DNA from: Sphingomonas sp. BK235
GTDB taxonomy: Bacteria; Pseudomonadota; Alphaproteobacteria; Sphingomonadales; Sphingomonadaceae
Direction of reading: 5' to 3'
Length of the DNA: 64,000 bases
NCBI RefSeq assembly: GCF_004345855.1
Contig: NZ_SLXN01000006.1
Location: 62,001-126,000, forward strand
Positions 54,817 through 63,120 of this stretch are shown here, one piece after another (position 1 is the stretch's first letter; each line of letters opens with the position of its first letter). The notes beneath the pieces were generated by a model, which saw only the letters and a program-made list of their open reading frames with translations, was not told the DNA's origin and did not search any database. The position numbers and the translations under genes are program-made.

Positions 54817-55149
54817 TCATCGCGGCGCCGGCCGTCGCGCGGGGGCGTCGAGCAGGCTGCGCGTCGCGCGATCGCGGTTGTCGATCTCGGCGCGTTCCGA
54901 GTCGGACAGGCCGCCGTCGCGGGCGTAGCGCGCGGCGATGGCGGCGTTCACGTCCACCTCGGCCTCGGCGCGGCGGGCATCGCGGCGGGAGAGGCGACCG
55001 GCGCGGCGCTCACGCGCGATGCTGTCGCGCGTGGTGGGAAAATCGGTGGCGATGCCCGAGTCGGCGCGTGGCGTGGGCGCGATCGGTCCGGGGCGCTGCG
55101 CGGCCGCAGGAGCGGCGAGGAGGGCCAGGAGGAGCAGGGTCGGGCGCAT
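54817..55149 (-). CDS. Secreted hypothetical protein, 110 aa
   Basis: An unrecognised exported protein. A signal peptide (MRPTLLLLALLAAPAAAQ) is followed by a charged, Arg/Asp/Ala-rich helical region (RDSIARERRAGRLSRRDARRA). No cysteine or enzyme motif is seen. The start at 55149 is preferred because it puts the signal peptide at the N-terminus; an ATG five codons upstream is possible. It precedes infC by 71 bp, and a shared transcript is possible. Confidence 0.68.
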   Translation of the reverse strand: MRPTLLLLALLAAPAAAQRPGPIAPTPRADSGIATDFPTTRDSIARERRAGRLSRRDARRAEAEVDVNAAIAARYARDGGLSDSERAEIDNRDRATRSLLDAPARRPAPR

Positions 55150-55187
55150 CGAGGTTTCTCTCATCTTCGCAACGCCTCTACTTTACC

Positions 55188-55279
55188 GCCCCGGCGAACG
55201 CCGGGGCCCAGTTGGGAAAGCCGTCGTGGCTGGCCCGCTACGTCCCCCACCTGGACCCCGGCGTTCGCCGGGGTGGCAG
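55188..55279. repeat. Intergenic inverted repeat, family B
   Basis: CCCCGGCGAACGCCGGGG at the left and ACCCCGGCGTTCGCCGGGGT at the right are each palindromic and pair with each other around CCCAGTTGG/CCACCTGG. The same design recurs at 59.3 kb. It lies between the secreted protein and the Uma2 gene. Confidence 0.8.
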
Positions 55280-55310
55280 TCGAGGGGCGGCCGGGGCGCC
55301 ACCCCGTCAA

Positions 55311-55901
55311 TCACCAGCGCCGCGCGGGCGGGCCGTCGATCTCCTCCAGGCAGACGCTCACCTCGGGGAGCAGCAGCGCCGTCACGCACTCATGTGCCTC
55401 ATATTCCTCGACATCGCTGTACGCGCCCTGAACCGGCGCGCGATGCACGCGGATCGTCTTGCGGATCGCGTCCACCACCCAGTAATCGCGCACGCCGAAG
55501 GTGGCGTAGCGCGGCGCCTTGACGCGCAGGTCATAGCCGATAGAGGACACCGCCACCTCGATGACGAGCAGCAGGTCCGGCCCGCGCACCTCCTGCGACG
55601 GGATGACTCGTGGCCACACGGCGAGGTCAGGCTCGTGCAGGTCGGACGGGCCGAAGGCGATGTCTGCCGCTACGAATACGCCGAGCGCGCGCGGGAGGCT
55701 GAGGTTGAGCAGATGGCTGAGGCGCTGCTTGACCCGCTCGTGGTCGCTCGACTTCGCCGCGCCCATCGGCACGATCTCTCCGTCGATCAGCTCGAAATGC
55801 TCGTTCTCGGCCAGCAGCCCCGCCTCGGTGAGCGCGTAGATGTCCGCGACGGTGAGCCGGGGCGGGATCGTGCCGGCCTTGATCTCCTGCCAGATCGTCA
55901 C
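55311..55901 (-). CDS. Uma2-family (DUF820) putative nuclease
   Basis: A 196-residue PD-(D/E)XK-fold protein. It shows FELIDGEIVPMG, HERVKQRLSHLL, the active-site aspartate region LHEPDLAVWP, and LLLVIEVAVSSIGYD followed by LRVKAPRYATFGVRDYWVVD. The DP/PDLAV aspartate and EVA...D..K set match the family. Uma2 genes are abundant in cyanobacteria and scattered in other bacteria, and have been linked to mobile DNA, but function is largely unproven. The flanks hold palindromic repeats. Confidence 0.85.
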   Translation of the reverse strand: MTIWQEIKAGTIPPRLTVADIYALTEAGLLAENEHFELIDGEIVPMGAAKSSDHERVKQRLSHLLNLSLPRALGVFVAADIAFGPSDLHEPDLAVWPRVIPSQEVRGPDLLLVIEVAVSSIGYDLRVKAPRYATFGVRDYWVVDAIRKTIRVHRAPVQGAYSDVEEYEAHECVTALLLPEVSVCLEEIDGPPARRW

Positions 55902-56009
55902 CTTCGCCTCCTTGCGTCAGGTACGTGCGCCCGCTCGCTGCTCGCCACGGCGCAATGCCACGGCATCCCCGCCCCTTCGACGCCGCTTGCGGCGTCGCTC
56001 AGGACAGGC

Positions 56010-56094
56010 CTGAGCCGGGATCCATGCGGCCGCGAGAGCAGCGGCCGCAGTGTACGCGGCACCCTGGATGCCGGGTCAAGCCCGGCATGACGAG
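56010..56094. repeat. Intergenic inverted repeat, family A
   Basis: GCCGGGATCCATGCGGCCGC at the left pairs partly with GCGGCCGC and CTGGATGCCGGGTCAAGCCCGGCATGACG at the right. It is the same TGGATCCCGG..CCGGGATGAC type as at 13.3 and 58.4 kb, but more diverged. It occupies the gap between Uma2 and thrS. Confidence 0.7.
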
Positions 56095-56185
56095 ACAGCG
56101 GACAGAAAGCCTGGAAGCTGCCGCCCGGGCTAGGCAAGAGGTGGTGCACCGTAGAAGGGGCCTCCCGCGTGCGCGCCCGCCCGCC

Positions 56186-58177
56186 TCAGCGCAGGTCGGG
56201 CGGGGTCGCCTCCCCGCGCAGCATCGCCACCGCCGCGTCGAGCGTCAGCGCCTCCTGCGCCTGGCTGCCGAGCCGGCGCAGCGCGACCTTGCGCTCCTCC
56301 GCCTCGCGCTTGCCGACCACCAGCAGCACCGGCACCTTCGCGACCGAATGCTCGCGCACCTTGTAGTTGATCTTCTCGTTGCGCGTGTCCGTCTCTACCC
56401 GGATCCCGGCCGCGCGCAGCGCCGCCGCGACCTCGGCGGCATAATCGTCCGCGTCGGAGACGATCGTCGCCACCACCGCCTGCACCGGCGCGAGCCACAA
56501 GGGGAAGCGCCCGGCGTGATGCTCGATCAGGATGCCGATGAAGCGCTCGAACGTGCCGAGGATGGCGCGGTGGAGCATCACCGGGCGGTGGCGCTGGCCG
56601 TCCTCGCCGACATAGCTGGCGTCGAGCCGCTCGGGCAGCACGCGGTCCGACTGGATCGTGCCGACCTGCCACGTCCGCCCGATCGCGTCGGTGAGGTGGA
56701 ATTCCAGCTTGGGCGCGTAGAAGGCGCCCTCGCCGGGCAGCTCCTCGAACTTCGCCTTGATCGCGTCCGACAGGCCCGAGGCATGCACCGCGTCGCGCAG
56801 CTCCTGCTCGGACTTGTCCCACATCGCGTCGTCGCCGAAGCGCTTGTCGGGGCGCAGCGCCAGCTTCACCGCATAATCCTCGAAGCCGAGGTCGCGGTAG
56901 ACGCTGTCGAGCAGCTCGCAGAACTTACGCACCTCCTCGACCAACTGGTCCTCGCGCACGAAGATATGCGCGTCGTCCTGGGTGAACTGGCGGACGCGCA
57001 TGATGCCGTGCAGCGCGCCGTGCGGCTCGTTGCGATGACAGCAGCCGAACTCGGCCATGCGGATCGGCAGGTCGCGGTAGCTCTTGATGCCCTGCTTGAA
57101 GATCAGCACGTGCGCGGGGCAGTTCATCGGCTTGAGCGCCATCAGGTCGCCCTCGCCCGACAGCACCGGCCCCTCTTCCTCGACGTTGGGGATCTCGTCG
57201 GGGACGACGAACATGTTCTCGCGATACTTGCCCCAGTGGCCGGACTGTTCCCACTGGCGCGCGTCCATCAGTTGCGGCGTCTTCACCTCGGCGTAGTCGG
57301 CGGCGTCGAGGCGGCGGCGCATATAGGCCTCGAGCTGGCGCCACAGCACGAAGCCCCTGGGGTGCCAGAACACCGAGCCCTGCGCCTCGGCCTGGAGGTG
57401 GAACAGGTCCATGTCCTGGCCGATGCGGCGATGGTCGCGCTTGGCCGCTTCCTCCAGCATGTGGAGGTGCGCGTCGAGCTGCTTCTTGTTGAGCCAGCCG
57501 GTGCCGTAGATGCGGCTGAGCATCGCGTTCTTCTGGTCGCCGCGCCAATAGGCGCCCGACACGCGCGTCAGCTTGAACCCCTGCGGGTCGAGCCGCCCCG
57601 TCGTCGGCATGTGCGGGCCGCGGCACATGTCGAGCCACTCGCCCTGGCGATAGATCGTCAGCTCCTCGTGGTCGGGCAGCTCGGCGGCCCATTCCGCCTT
57701 GAAGGTCTCGCCCTGCCGCTGCCACGTCTCGATCAGCTGCTCGCGCGTCCACACCTCGCGCGTGAACGGCTCGTTCCGCGCGATGATGCGGCGCATCTCC
57801 TCCTCGATCGCGGGCAGGTCCTCGTCGGTGAAGGGCCGCTCCTTCGGCGCGAAGTCGTAGTAGAAGCCGTCGTCGGTGGCGGGGCCGAAGGTGATCTGCG
57901 TGCCCGGGAAGAGATGCTGCACCGCCTCGGCGAGCACGTGCGCGAGATCGTGCCGCGCCAGCTCGAGCGCCTCGGCCTCGTCGCGCTGCGTCACCAGCGC
58001 CAGCGTCGAGTCCTGCGTCAGCGGGCGCGAGAGGTCGCGCAGCTCGCCGTCGACGCGCGCCGCGATCGCGGCCTTGGCCAGCCCGGGCCCGATCGCGGCG
58101 GCGATCGCCGCGGGCGTGGTGCCCGGCTCCACCTCGCGGACCGAACCGTCGGGCAGCGTGATCGAGAGCATGTCCAT
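56186..58177 (-). CDS. thrS: Threonyl-tRNA synthetase
   Basis: A 663-residue class II synthetase. The TGS domain ([21 protein letters not shown]) begins the protein, followed by the editing domain with the [15 protein letters not shown] (HxxxH-type) and later zinc motifs. The catalytic core has [24 protein letters not shown] (zinc Cys) and [17 protein letters not shown] class II motif 2 ([17 protein letters not shown]). The anticodon domain ends with [12 protein letters not shown]. It charges tRNA-Thr and edits mischarged Ser. The gene lies in the same direction as infC, as in many bacteria, with two genes between. Confidence 0.97.
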   Translation of the reverse strand: MDMLSITLPDGSVREVEPGTTPAAIAAAIGPGLAKAAIAARVDGELRDLSRPLTQDSTLALVTQRDEAEALELARHDLAHVLAEAVQHLFPGTQITFGPATDDGFYYDFAPKERPFTDEDLPAIEEEMRRIIARNEPFTREVWTREQLIETWQRQGETFKAEWAAELPDHEELTIYRQGEWLDMCRGPHMPTTGRLDPQGFKLTRVSGAYWRGDQKNAMLSRIYGTGWLNKKQLDAHLHMLEEAAKRDHRRIGQDMDLFHLQAEAQGSVFWHPRGFVLWRQLEAYMRRRLDAADYAEVKTPQLMDARQWEQSGHWGKYRENMFVVPDEIPNVEEEGPVLSGEGDLMALKPMNCPAHVLIFKQGIKSYRDLPIRMAEFGCCHRNEPHGALHGIMRVRQFTQDDAHIFVREDQLVEEVRKFCELLDSVYRDLGFEDYAVKLALRPDKRFGDDAMWDKSEQELRDAVHASGLSDAIKAKFEELPGEGAFYAPKLEFHLTDAIGRTWQVGTIQSDRVLPERLDASYVGEDGQRHRPVMLHRAILGTFERFIGILIEHHAGRFPLWLAPVQAVVATIVSDADDYAAEVAAALRAAGIRVETDTRNEKINYKVREHSVAKVPVLLVVGKREAEERKVALRRLGSQAQEALTLDAAVAMLRGEATPPDLR

Positions 58178-58276
58178 GGAGAATCTTCCTGCGAGAACCG
58201 TGGGGCACGCCCTAAGGCGCGCGTGGAGCGACGAAAAGAGGGAGCCTGCCCGGCGTGGCGCGGGCGGCGGGGCGCG

Positions 58277-58387
58277 TCAGCGGGTGACGCGCGCGCCGGC
58301 CGCGGGCCGCGCCGGGATGCTAGTAGTGAGCGGGGCCGTGCGCATGGTGACGCCGATATAGCCGCGCGAGGGCCGCGGCGCCAGCAT
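58277..58387 (-). other. Possible short leader ORF upstream of thrS
   Basis: In the 432-bp gap before thrS a 36-codon frame (ATG 58387; internal ATG 58345, 22 codons) reads toward thrS. Its middle part LTTSI uses two consecutive ACT codons, rare in this genome. Neither start has a Shine-Dalgarno, so translation is doubtful. Confidence 0.25.
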
Positions 58388-58443
58388 GGGCTTATCGGGG
58401 GCGGGCGGGTGCGGAGGTAAGAGGCGGCTTTCCCTTCCCCCAA

Positions 58444-58540
58444 CGTCATCCCGGCCTCGCGCCGGGATCCATCCTTCCGCGAGAACAACCCCCGACGGCT
58501 CTCGCGGCAGCATGGATCCCGGGTCGAGCCCGGGATGACG
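58444..58540. repeat. Intergenic inverted repeat, family A
   Basis: CGTCATCCCGGCCTCGCGCCGGGATCCAT-like left arm pairs with ATGGATCCCGGGTCGAGCCCGGGATGACG-like right arm; an inner CCGCGAGA/TCTCGCGG pair lies in the centre. It is the clearest copy of the family. The rest of the 58178-58609 gap holds only the possible thrS leader and its promoter. Confidence 0.85.
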
Positions 58541-58609
58541 GATGGGGCGAGCCGCTTCCGCGACGATGAACCTTTTGGGTCCGGACCAGCGCATCCCTAT
58601 ATCCAGCGC

Positions 58610-59236
58610 ATGCCCGTCGACGTCTCGGCCAACCCGCATTTCTACCTGCTGCTCGGCGCGCTGCTGGTGGCGGCGATCGTGGCGCGGCGCGTGCCGCTGC
58701 TGCGCACCTTGGTGAGCCTGGCGGTGTGGGGCGGGCTGGCGGTGCTTCTCTACACGTTGCTGGTGGAGCGCGAGCGCTTCGATCCCTGGCTCGGCCGCGT
58801 TGCCGCCGCGCTCGACGTCGAGAGCCAGCAGGTCTCGGGCAGCGAGACACGGGTCAAGATGAGCCCCGACGGCCATTTCTACGTGCGCGCGCGGCTCGGC
58901 CCGCCGGGGGCGGCGGTGGAGCGGCGGCTGCTGGTCGACAGCGGCGCGACGATCACGGCGCTGTCGCCCGCCACCGCGGCGGCGGCTGGGGTGGAGGTGC
59001 GGCCGGCGACCTTCCCGCTGCTGCTCAAGACCGCCAACGGCACGATCCGCGCCGACACGGGGGCGCTGGCCGAGCTGCGCTTCGGCAACGTGGTGGCGCG
59101 CGACCTCGCGGTGGTGGTGTCGCCCGCCTTCGGCGACGTCGACGTGGTGGGGATGAACTTCCTGTCGCGGCTGAGCGCGTGGCGGGTCGAGGGGCGCACG
59201 CTGATCCTCACGCCGCACCACCCGCAGGAGGCGTGA
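58610..59236 (+). CDS. Membrane-anchored clan AA aspartic protease
   Basis: A 208-residue retropepsin-like protein of the TIGR02281 type. Two N-terminal membrane helices (about 12-48) precede a soluble domain with the single-copy active site LLVDSGATITALS (Asp110). The flap-side LLLKTANGTIRADTGAL and VVGMNFLSRLSAWRVEGRTLIL complete a retropepsin half. Such proteins act as homodimers. The ATG at 58610 is preferred; the longer open frame starts inside a palindromic repeat. Confidence 0.87.
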   Translation: MPVDVSANPHFYLLLGALLVAAIVARRVPLLRTLVSLAVWGGLAVLLYTLLVERERFDPWLGRVAAALDVESQQVSGSETRVKMSPDGHFYVRARLGPPGAAVERRLLVDSGATITALSPATAAAAGVEVRPATFPLLLKTANGTIRADTGALAELRFGNVVARDLAVVVSPAFGDVDVVGMNFLSRLSAWRVEGRTLILTPHHPQEA

Positions 59237-59300
59237 GGGGGAGGCGGGGAGGGGTGACCGTGCTGGCTGCTAGGACGCTCCCACTCGCCCGATCCCCCAT

Positions 59301-59395
59301 CGTCACCCCGGCGGACGCCGGGGTCCAGTTGAGGGACGTTTGTAAGTCCCACAACGGCCTACCCAACCAGGCCCCGGCTTCCGCCGGGGCGACAG
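59301..59395. repeat. Intergenic inverted repeat, family B
   Basis: CGTCACCCCGGCGGACGCCGGGGTCC at the left and GGCCCCGGCTTCCGCCGGGGCGAC at the right form paired palindromes around an unpaired GTCCCAC centre. It resembles the copy at 55.2 kb. The remaining part of the 59237-59567 gap shows no gene; it holds an AT-rich patch at 59488-59520 that may be the promoter of the small genes downstream. Confidence 0.8.
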
Positions 59396-59567
59396 TGTAG
59401 GGGCAACCGCCCTCGACACACCCACCGCGCAGGCTCGCGCCACTCCCTTCCTCACCTGACCCACCACGGCGATCGCACGCCATCGGCGATTGCCTTGTTG
59501 GTAAATGTTGCTCAGATGTTCTCGCCGCGTCAGCAGAACGGGGCGACACGATGAACATGGAGCGGGC

Positions 59568-59720
59568 ATGGATACCGGCGGGGGTGAGCCCCGCCGAACG
59601 ATGACGCTTACTCTCGATCTGGATGCGAACAGATTAAAATTGGCGGTCAAGGCCTTCCGCGGTGGTGATTATACGTCCTCGGCAAGAAGGAAGCAGCTAG
59701 ATCATCAGGAGGCCTGCTAA
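59568..59720 (+). CDS. Small hypothetical protein, 50 aa
   Basis: A 50-residue frame, unrecognised. The C-terminal half (LDLDANRLKLAVKAFRGGDY, then RRKQLDHQEAC) looks protein-like. The ATG has GGAG 5 nt upstream. Its TAA abuts the ATG of the next gene, whose Shine-Dalgarno lies inside this frame, which implies coupled translation. A decayed copy of its RLK.....K region seems to recur before the second paralogue, at about 60171-60235. It could be a fragment of a larger lost protein. Confidence 0.4.
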   Translation: MDTGGGEPRRTMTLTLDLDANRLKLAVKAFRGGDYTSSARRKQLDHQEAC

Positions 59721-60140
59721 ATGAATAAAAATTATGATGGCGATCTGGGCTGCAGAAGCTCAATCACAAGCCAAAAACCGTACATCCCGTCGGCGCTGAG
59801 CGAGATTGAAGATCATCTCGGATCGATGATGCTTAAATCTCCTCATTTTGAAGATAGAACAGAACTTTTCCCGGGTATGAGCTCGGATTCGAGCTTCTTC
59901 ACGTTGAATAGCGGCTTAGAGCGAATGCGCGAGAAGCTCGGCGAGGATGTCTACGCCAGGGCGATCGAGTTGTCAGGGCGCGCGAAGGCGCTGTTCCTCC
60001 AGTCACCAGATATCGCCAGCGAGAAGACGAGGGAGGGCAATCGGCTGCTCGATGAGATCGATCAGCTAATCAACGCGGTGCGACGCCACCGCTACGAGAG
60101 CGGCCTGAAGGACGATGAGGGCGAGGTGACCGGCGACTGA
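59721..60140 (+). CDS. Tandem paralogue A, unknown function (139 aa)
   Basis: An unrecognised cytoplasmic protein, 139 residues, with lower GC than its neighbours. The C-terminal half is helical and shared with the next gene: REKLGEDVYARAIELSGRAK, then ALFLQSPD, LLDEIDQLI and a GE.(T/S)GD end. The N-terminal half has KPYIPSALSEIEDHLG. No signal peptide or catalytic pattern is seen. AGGAGG stands 7 nt before the ATG. Small, acidic, duplicated genes of this kind are often immunity proteins, but no toxin gene is in sight. Confidence 0.68.
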   Translation: MNKNYDGDLGCRSSITSQKPYIPSALSEIEDHLGSMMLKSPHFEDRTELFPGMSSDSSFFTLNSGLERMREKLGEDVYARAIELSGRAKALFLQSPDIASEKTREGNRLLDEIDQLINAVRRHRYESGLKDDEGEVTGD

Positions 60141-60293
60141 TAGTCGGACGGCAGCTAGCCGGTGAGACTGCAAGCTGAGCGGCAACGTCCGACCGGCAGG
60201 TTGAAAATCTTGCATCAAAAGGTTTTGTCTTTGTAATCGCGATTCCCAGCTGAACTCCGGAGGAGTTGTGCATGTCATAGCGGAGTCAGTGAA

Positions 60294-60716
60294 GTGAGCG
60301 ACAACGAGGAAGAGGAATATTTTTACCGCAGTTCCATCATTATACCAGGTCCATACATACCCAAAACGTTGGGAGAGATTTACGATAAACTTGGGGGAAT
60401 GGTACTGCATGTTCCAAGAAAGTTCAAAAAGAAAACCGGCTACTTTCCGGAAACATTCCTCGAGGCGGACTTCTATGAGTTGAACAATGGCCTGGAGCTC
60501 GTGCGAGAGAAGCTCGGCGAGGATGATTACGCCAAGGCGATCGATATGTCCGCGCGCGCCAAGGCGCTGTTCGAAGCCGATCCCGACATGACGACGGGGC
60601 AAGCCGAAGACGGCATCGTGCTGCTCGACGAGATCAGCGACCTGATCAGGAACGCTCGGCGCCGACGGGTCAGGGCGCGGCTGAAGGACGAGCTGGGCGA
60701 GATCAGCGGCGACTGA
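60294..60716 (+). CDS. Tandem paralogue B, unknown function (140 aa)
   Basis: A 140-residue paralogue of the preceding gene, collinear along its whole length. Shared blocks include GPYIPKTLGEI, ELNNGLELVREKLGED, YAKAIDMSARAKALF, LLDEISDLI and the GEISGD end. The GTG start has GGAG 8 nt upstream. The 153-bp gap between the two copies is AT-rich in part and resembles the stretch upstream of copy A. It is convergent with ldcA. Function unknown. Confidence 0.68.
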   Translation: MSDNEEEEYFYRSSIIIPGPYIPKTLGEIYDKLGGMVLHVPRKFKKKTGYFPETFLEADFYELNNGLELVREKLGEDDYAKAIDMSARAKALFEADPDMTTGQAEDGIVLLDEISDLIRNARRRRVRARLKDELGEISGD

Positions 60717-60731
60717 CGCCCGGCGGAGCGG

Positions 60732-61547
60732 TCACACCACCCCGAACGGGACCACGCGGTTGCTCTGGGTGTGGCCGATCTCCGCCCGCCCGAGATAGGG
60801 TACGCCCAGCTCGCCGCACCAGCGCCGCATCATCACCTCCAGCGTCTCGCCCCAGGCCGGGTCGTTCTCCTGTACCGCGGTCACCGCGCCCAGCCGCACG
60901 CCCGCCAGGCTGCGCAACTGGGTGGCGTTGCCGAGCGTGAACAGCATCCGGTCGATCGCGTACATCGCCTCCGACACCTCCTCGACGATCAGGACATGGT
61001 CCGCGAGATCCGGCAGATAGGGCGTCCCCACCAAAGCGGTGAGGATCGACAGGTTGAACGCCGCCGCGGGGCGGCCGTCGAGCCCCGGCTCGAGCCCGGC
61101 ACGGTCGCGCCGCGCGAACCAGCCCAGCGCGCGCGCGACGGTCGCGTCGCCGCCGGTGCGACGGATGTCGCTCGCCATCGGCCCATGGACCGGATGACCG
61201 ATCCGCCGCGCGTACAGCGCGCCCAGCAGAAAGCCGACGTCGGAATAGCCGAGATAGGTCTTGCGCCGCGCCGCCTCGCCCAGCCGTGGCATGATCGTGG
61301 CGAGCAGCCGGTTGGAGCCATAGCCGCCGCGCAGGAACCAGATCGCGTCGAACGCCGGATCGTTGGCATAATCGAGGAACGCCGCCGCGCGCACCGCGTC
61401 CGAGCCGGCGAAATGCCCCTCGTGCGCGTAGCATTGCGGGTGGAAGACGAGGTCGATCTCGGGGAAGGCGATCGCGGCGAAGGCCGAGACGGGCGCGATC
61501 ACGTCCGGGTTGGCGACGCTGCTCGCCGCCAGCACTCCGATCCGCAT
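60732..61547 (-). CDS. ldcA: LD-carboxypeptidase (peptidase family S66)
   Basis: A 271-residue serine peptidase removing the terminal D-Ala from murein tetrapeptides. The nucleophile is Ser102 in GYSDVGFLLGAL, preceded by FLRGGYGSNRLL. Glu189/190 in LIVEEVSE and His259 in EIGHTQSN complete the triad. It starts at MRIGVLAASS; the open frame runs further but would cross the divergent mpl start. With mpl, 52 bp away on the other strand, it forms a peptidoglycan-recycling pair. Confidence 0.9.
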   Translation of the reverse strand: MRIGVLAASSVANPDVIAPVSAFAAIAFPEIDLVFHPQCYAHEGHFAGSDAVRAAAFLDYANDPAFDAIWFLRGGYGSNRLLATIMPRLGEAARRKTYLGYSDVGFLLGALYARRIGHPVHGPMASDIRRTGGDATVARALGWFARRDRAGLEPGLDGRPAAAFNLSILTALVGTPYLPDLADHVLIVEEVSEAMYAIDRMLFTLGNATQLRSLAGVRLGAVTAVQENDPAWGETLEVMMRRWCGELGVPYLGRAEIGHTQSNRVVPFGVV

Positions 61548-61599
61548 CGCGCACACTCCCGCTTGCCACCCGCCCAGCGAAGGCGGATAGCCCGGCGCC

Positions 61600-63015
61600 A
61601 TGCATGACGGCAACGTGGCGGACCAGCGTTTCTTTCTGGTGGGTATCGGCGGATCGGGGATGATGCCGCTGGCGATGATCCTGCGCGGTCGCGGCGCGAT
61701 CGTCGCGGGCAGCGACCGCGGACTCGACCAGGGGCGGGTTCCCGCCAAGTTCGACGCGCTGCGCACGCTCGGCATCGACCTGTTCGCGCAGGATGGCAGC
61801 GGCATCACCGCGCCGGACCAGATCGTGGTCGCCTCTGCCGCGGTGGAGGAGACGGTCGCGGACATGGTCGCGGCGGCGCGGCTCGGCTGCCAGCGGCTGT
61901 CGCGCGCCGAGCTCAACGCGCGGCTGTTCAACGCCAGCGCGCTGCCGATCGGCGTCGCGGGGACGAGCGGCAAGTCGACCGTCACCGGCATGATCGCCGC
62001 GATCCTCGGCGCCGCCGGGCGCGACCCGACCGTGATGAACGGCGCGGTGATGAAGCATGTCGCGGGCAGCGACCGCCCCTTCGCCAGCGCTTTGGTGGGG
62101 CAGGGCGAGGAATATGTCAGCGAGGTCGACGAGAGCGACGGATCGATCGCGCTCTACGCGCCGCGCGTGGCGGTGCTCAACAACGTCAGCCTCGATCACA
62201 AGTCGCTCGACGAGCTCAACCTGCTGTTCGGCGACTTCCTCGCCAAGGCGCATCATGCGGTGGTCAACGCCGACAATGCCGACGCCGCGACGCTGGCGAT
62301 GCGGCTCCCCGCCTCACGCGTGACGCGCTTCTCTCTGCGCGACGCGGGCGCCGGGCTGTTCGCCGACGCGATCGAGGAGGCGCCCTTCGCGGTGCGCTTC
62401 GCGCTCCATCATCGCGGCGAGACGCGTGCGGTGGCGCTGCAGGTGCCGGGGCGGCACAATGTCGCCAATGCGCTGGCGGGGATCGCTGCCGCGCTGGCGG
62501 CGGGGGTGCCGCTCGATGCGGCGGTGGCGGGGGTGGCGCGCTTCGAGGGGCTGCGCCGCCGCTTCGATCGCGTCGGGGCGGCCGCGGGCGTCACGGTGAT
62601 CGACGACTTCGGTCACAATCCCGATAAGATCGCGGCGACGCTCGACACGTTGCACGCCTTTCCCGGCCGATTGATCCTGCTGTTCCAGCCGCACGGTTAT
62701 GGTCCGCTCAAGGTGATGCGCGCCGAGCTGGCGGCGATGTTCGCTTCCAAGCTGGCACCCGACGACCTGCTGGTCCTGCCCGACCCGGTCTATCAGGGTG
62801 GCACGGTGACGCGCGAGGTGACCAGCGCCGATGTGGTCCGCGACGTCGCCGTCGCGGGACGCCAGGCGCTCCACCTGCCCGAGCGCGCCGCCGCGGCGGC
62901 GCATTGCGTCGCGGTGGCGCGCGCGGGCGACCGGATCGTGGTGATGGGCGCGCGCGACGACACCTTGTCGCTGCTCGCCGCCGAGATGGTGGAGATGCTC
63001 GCGCGGCGGGGCTAG
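61600..63015 (+). CDS. mpl: Murein tripeptide ligase Mpl-like Mur ligase
   Basis: A 471-residue Mur-family ligase. A Rossmann-like N-terminal domain (FFLVGIGGSGMMPLA) precedes the ATP-binding loop GTSGKST (121-127). SEVDESDGSI carries the catalytic Glu/Asp and NNVSLDHKSLDELN the conserved His. The C-terminal ligase domain has DDFGHNPDKIAATL in place of the MurC HHPTE-type motif. Its neighbour ldcA favours Mpl (UDP-MurNAc:tripeptide ligation) over MurC, but a direct MurC role is not excluded by the sequence alone. Confidence 0.82.
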   Translation: MHDGNVADQRFFLVGIGGSGMMPLAMILRGRGAIVAGSDRGLDQGRVPAKFDALRTLGIDLFAQDGSGITAPDQIVVASAAVEETVADMVAAARLGCQRLSRAELNARLFNASALPIGVAGTSGKSTVTGMIAAILGAAGRDPTVMNGAVMKHVAGSDRPFASALVGQGEEYVSEVDESDGSIALYAPRVAVLNNVSLDHKSLDELNLLFGDFLAKAHHAVVNADNADAATLAMRLPASRVTRFSLRDAGAGLFADAIEEAPFAVRFALHHRGETRAVALQVPGRHNVANALAGIAAALAAGVPLDAAVAGVARFEGLRRRFDRVGAAAGVTVIDDFGHNPDKIAATLDTLHAFPGRLILLFQPHGYGPLKVMRAELAAMFASKLAPDDLLVLPDPVYQGGTVTREVTSADVVRDVAVAGRQALHLPERAAAAAHCVAVARAGDRIVVMGARDDTLSLLAAEMVEMLARRG

Positions 63016-63120
63016 CGCGCGCCGGCACGTGGCGCGGCCGGCGCCCCGCGGCGTAGCACCCGCCGAGCTAAACGTCCGGCAGCCTTCGCAAAACTCCGCG
63101 CCCTCGCTACATCGCGCGGC

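Noticed and set aside
58178..58609. T-box or tRNA-like leader for thrS
   Set aside because: No T-box sequence (AGGGTGG-type) or clover-leaf-like fold could be made out, and T-boxes are rare in Proteobacteria.
59568..60716. Prophage or integrative element at the right end
   Set aside because: No integrase, attachment-site repeat, tRNA target, terminase or capsid gene is visible; only the small low-GC genes suggest acquired DNA.
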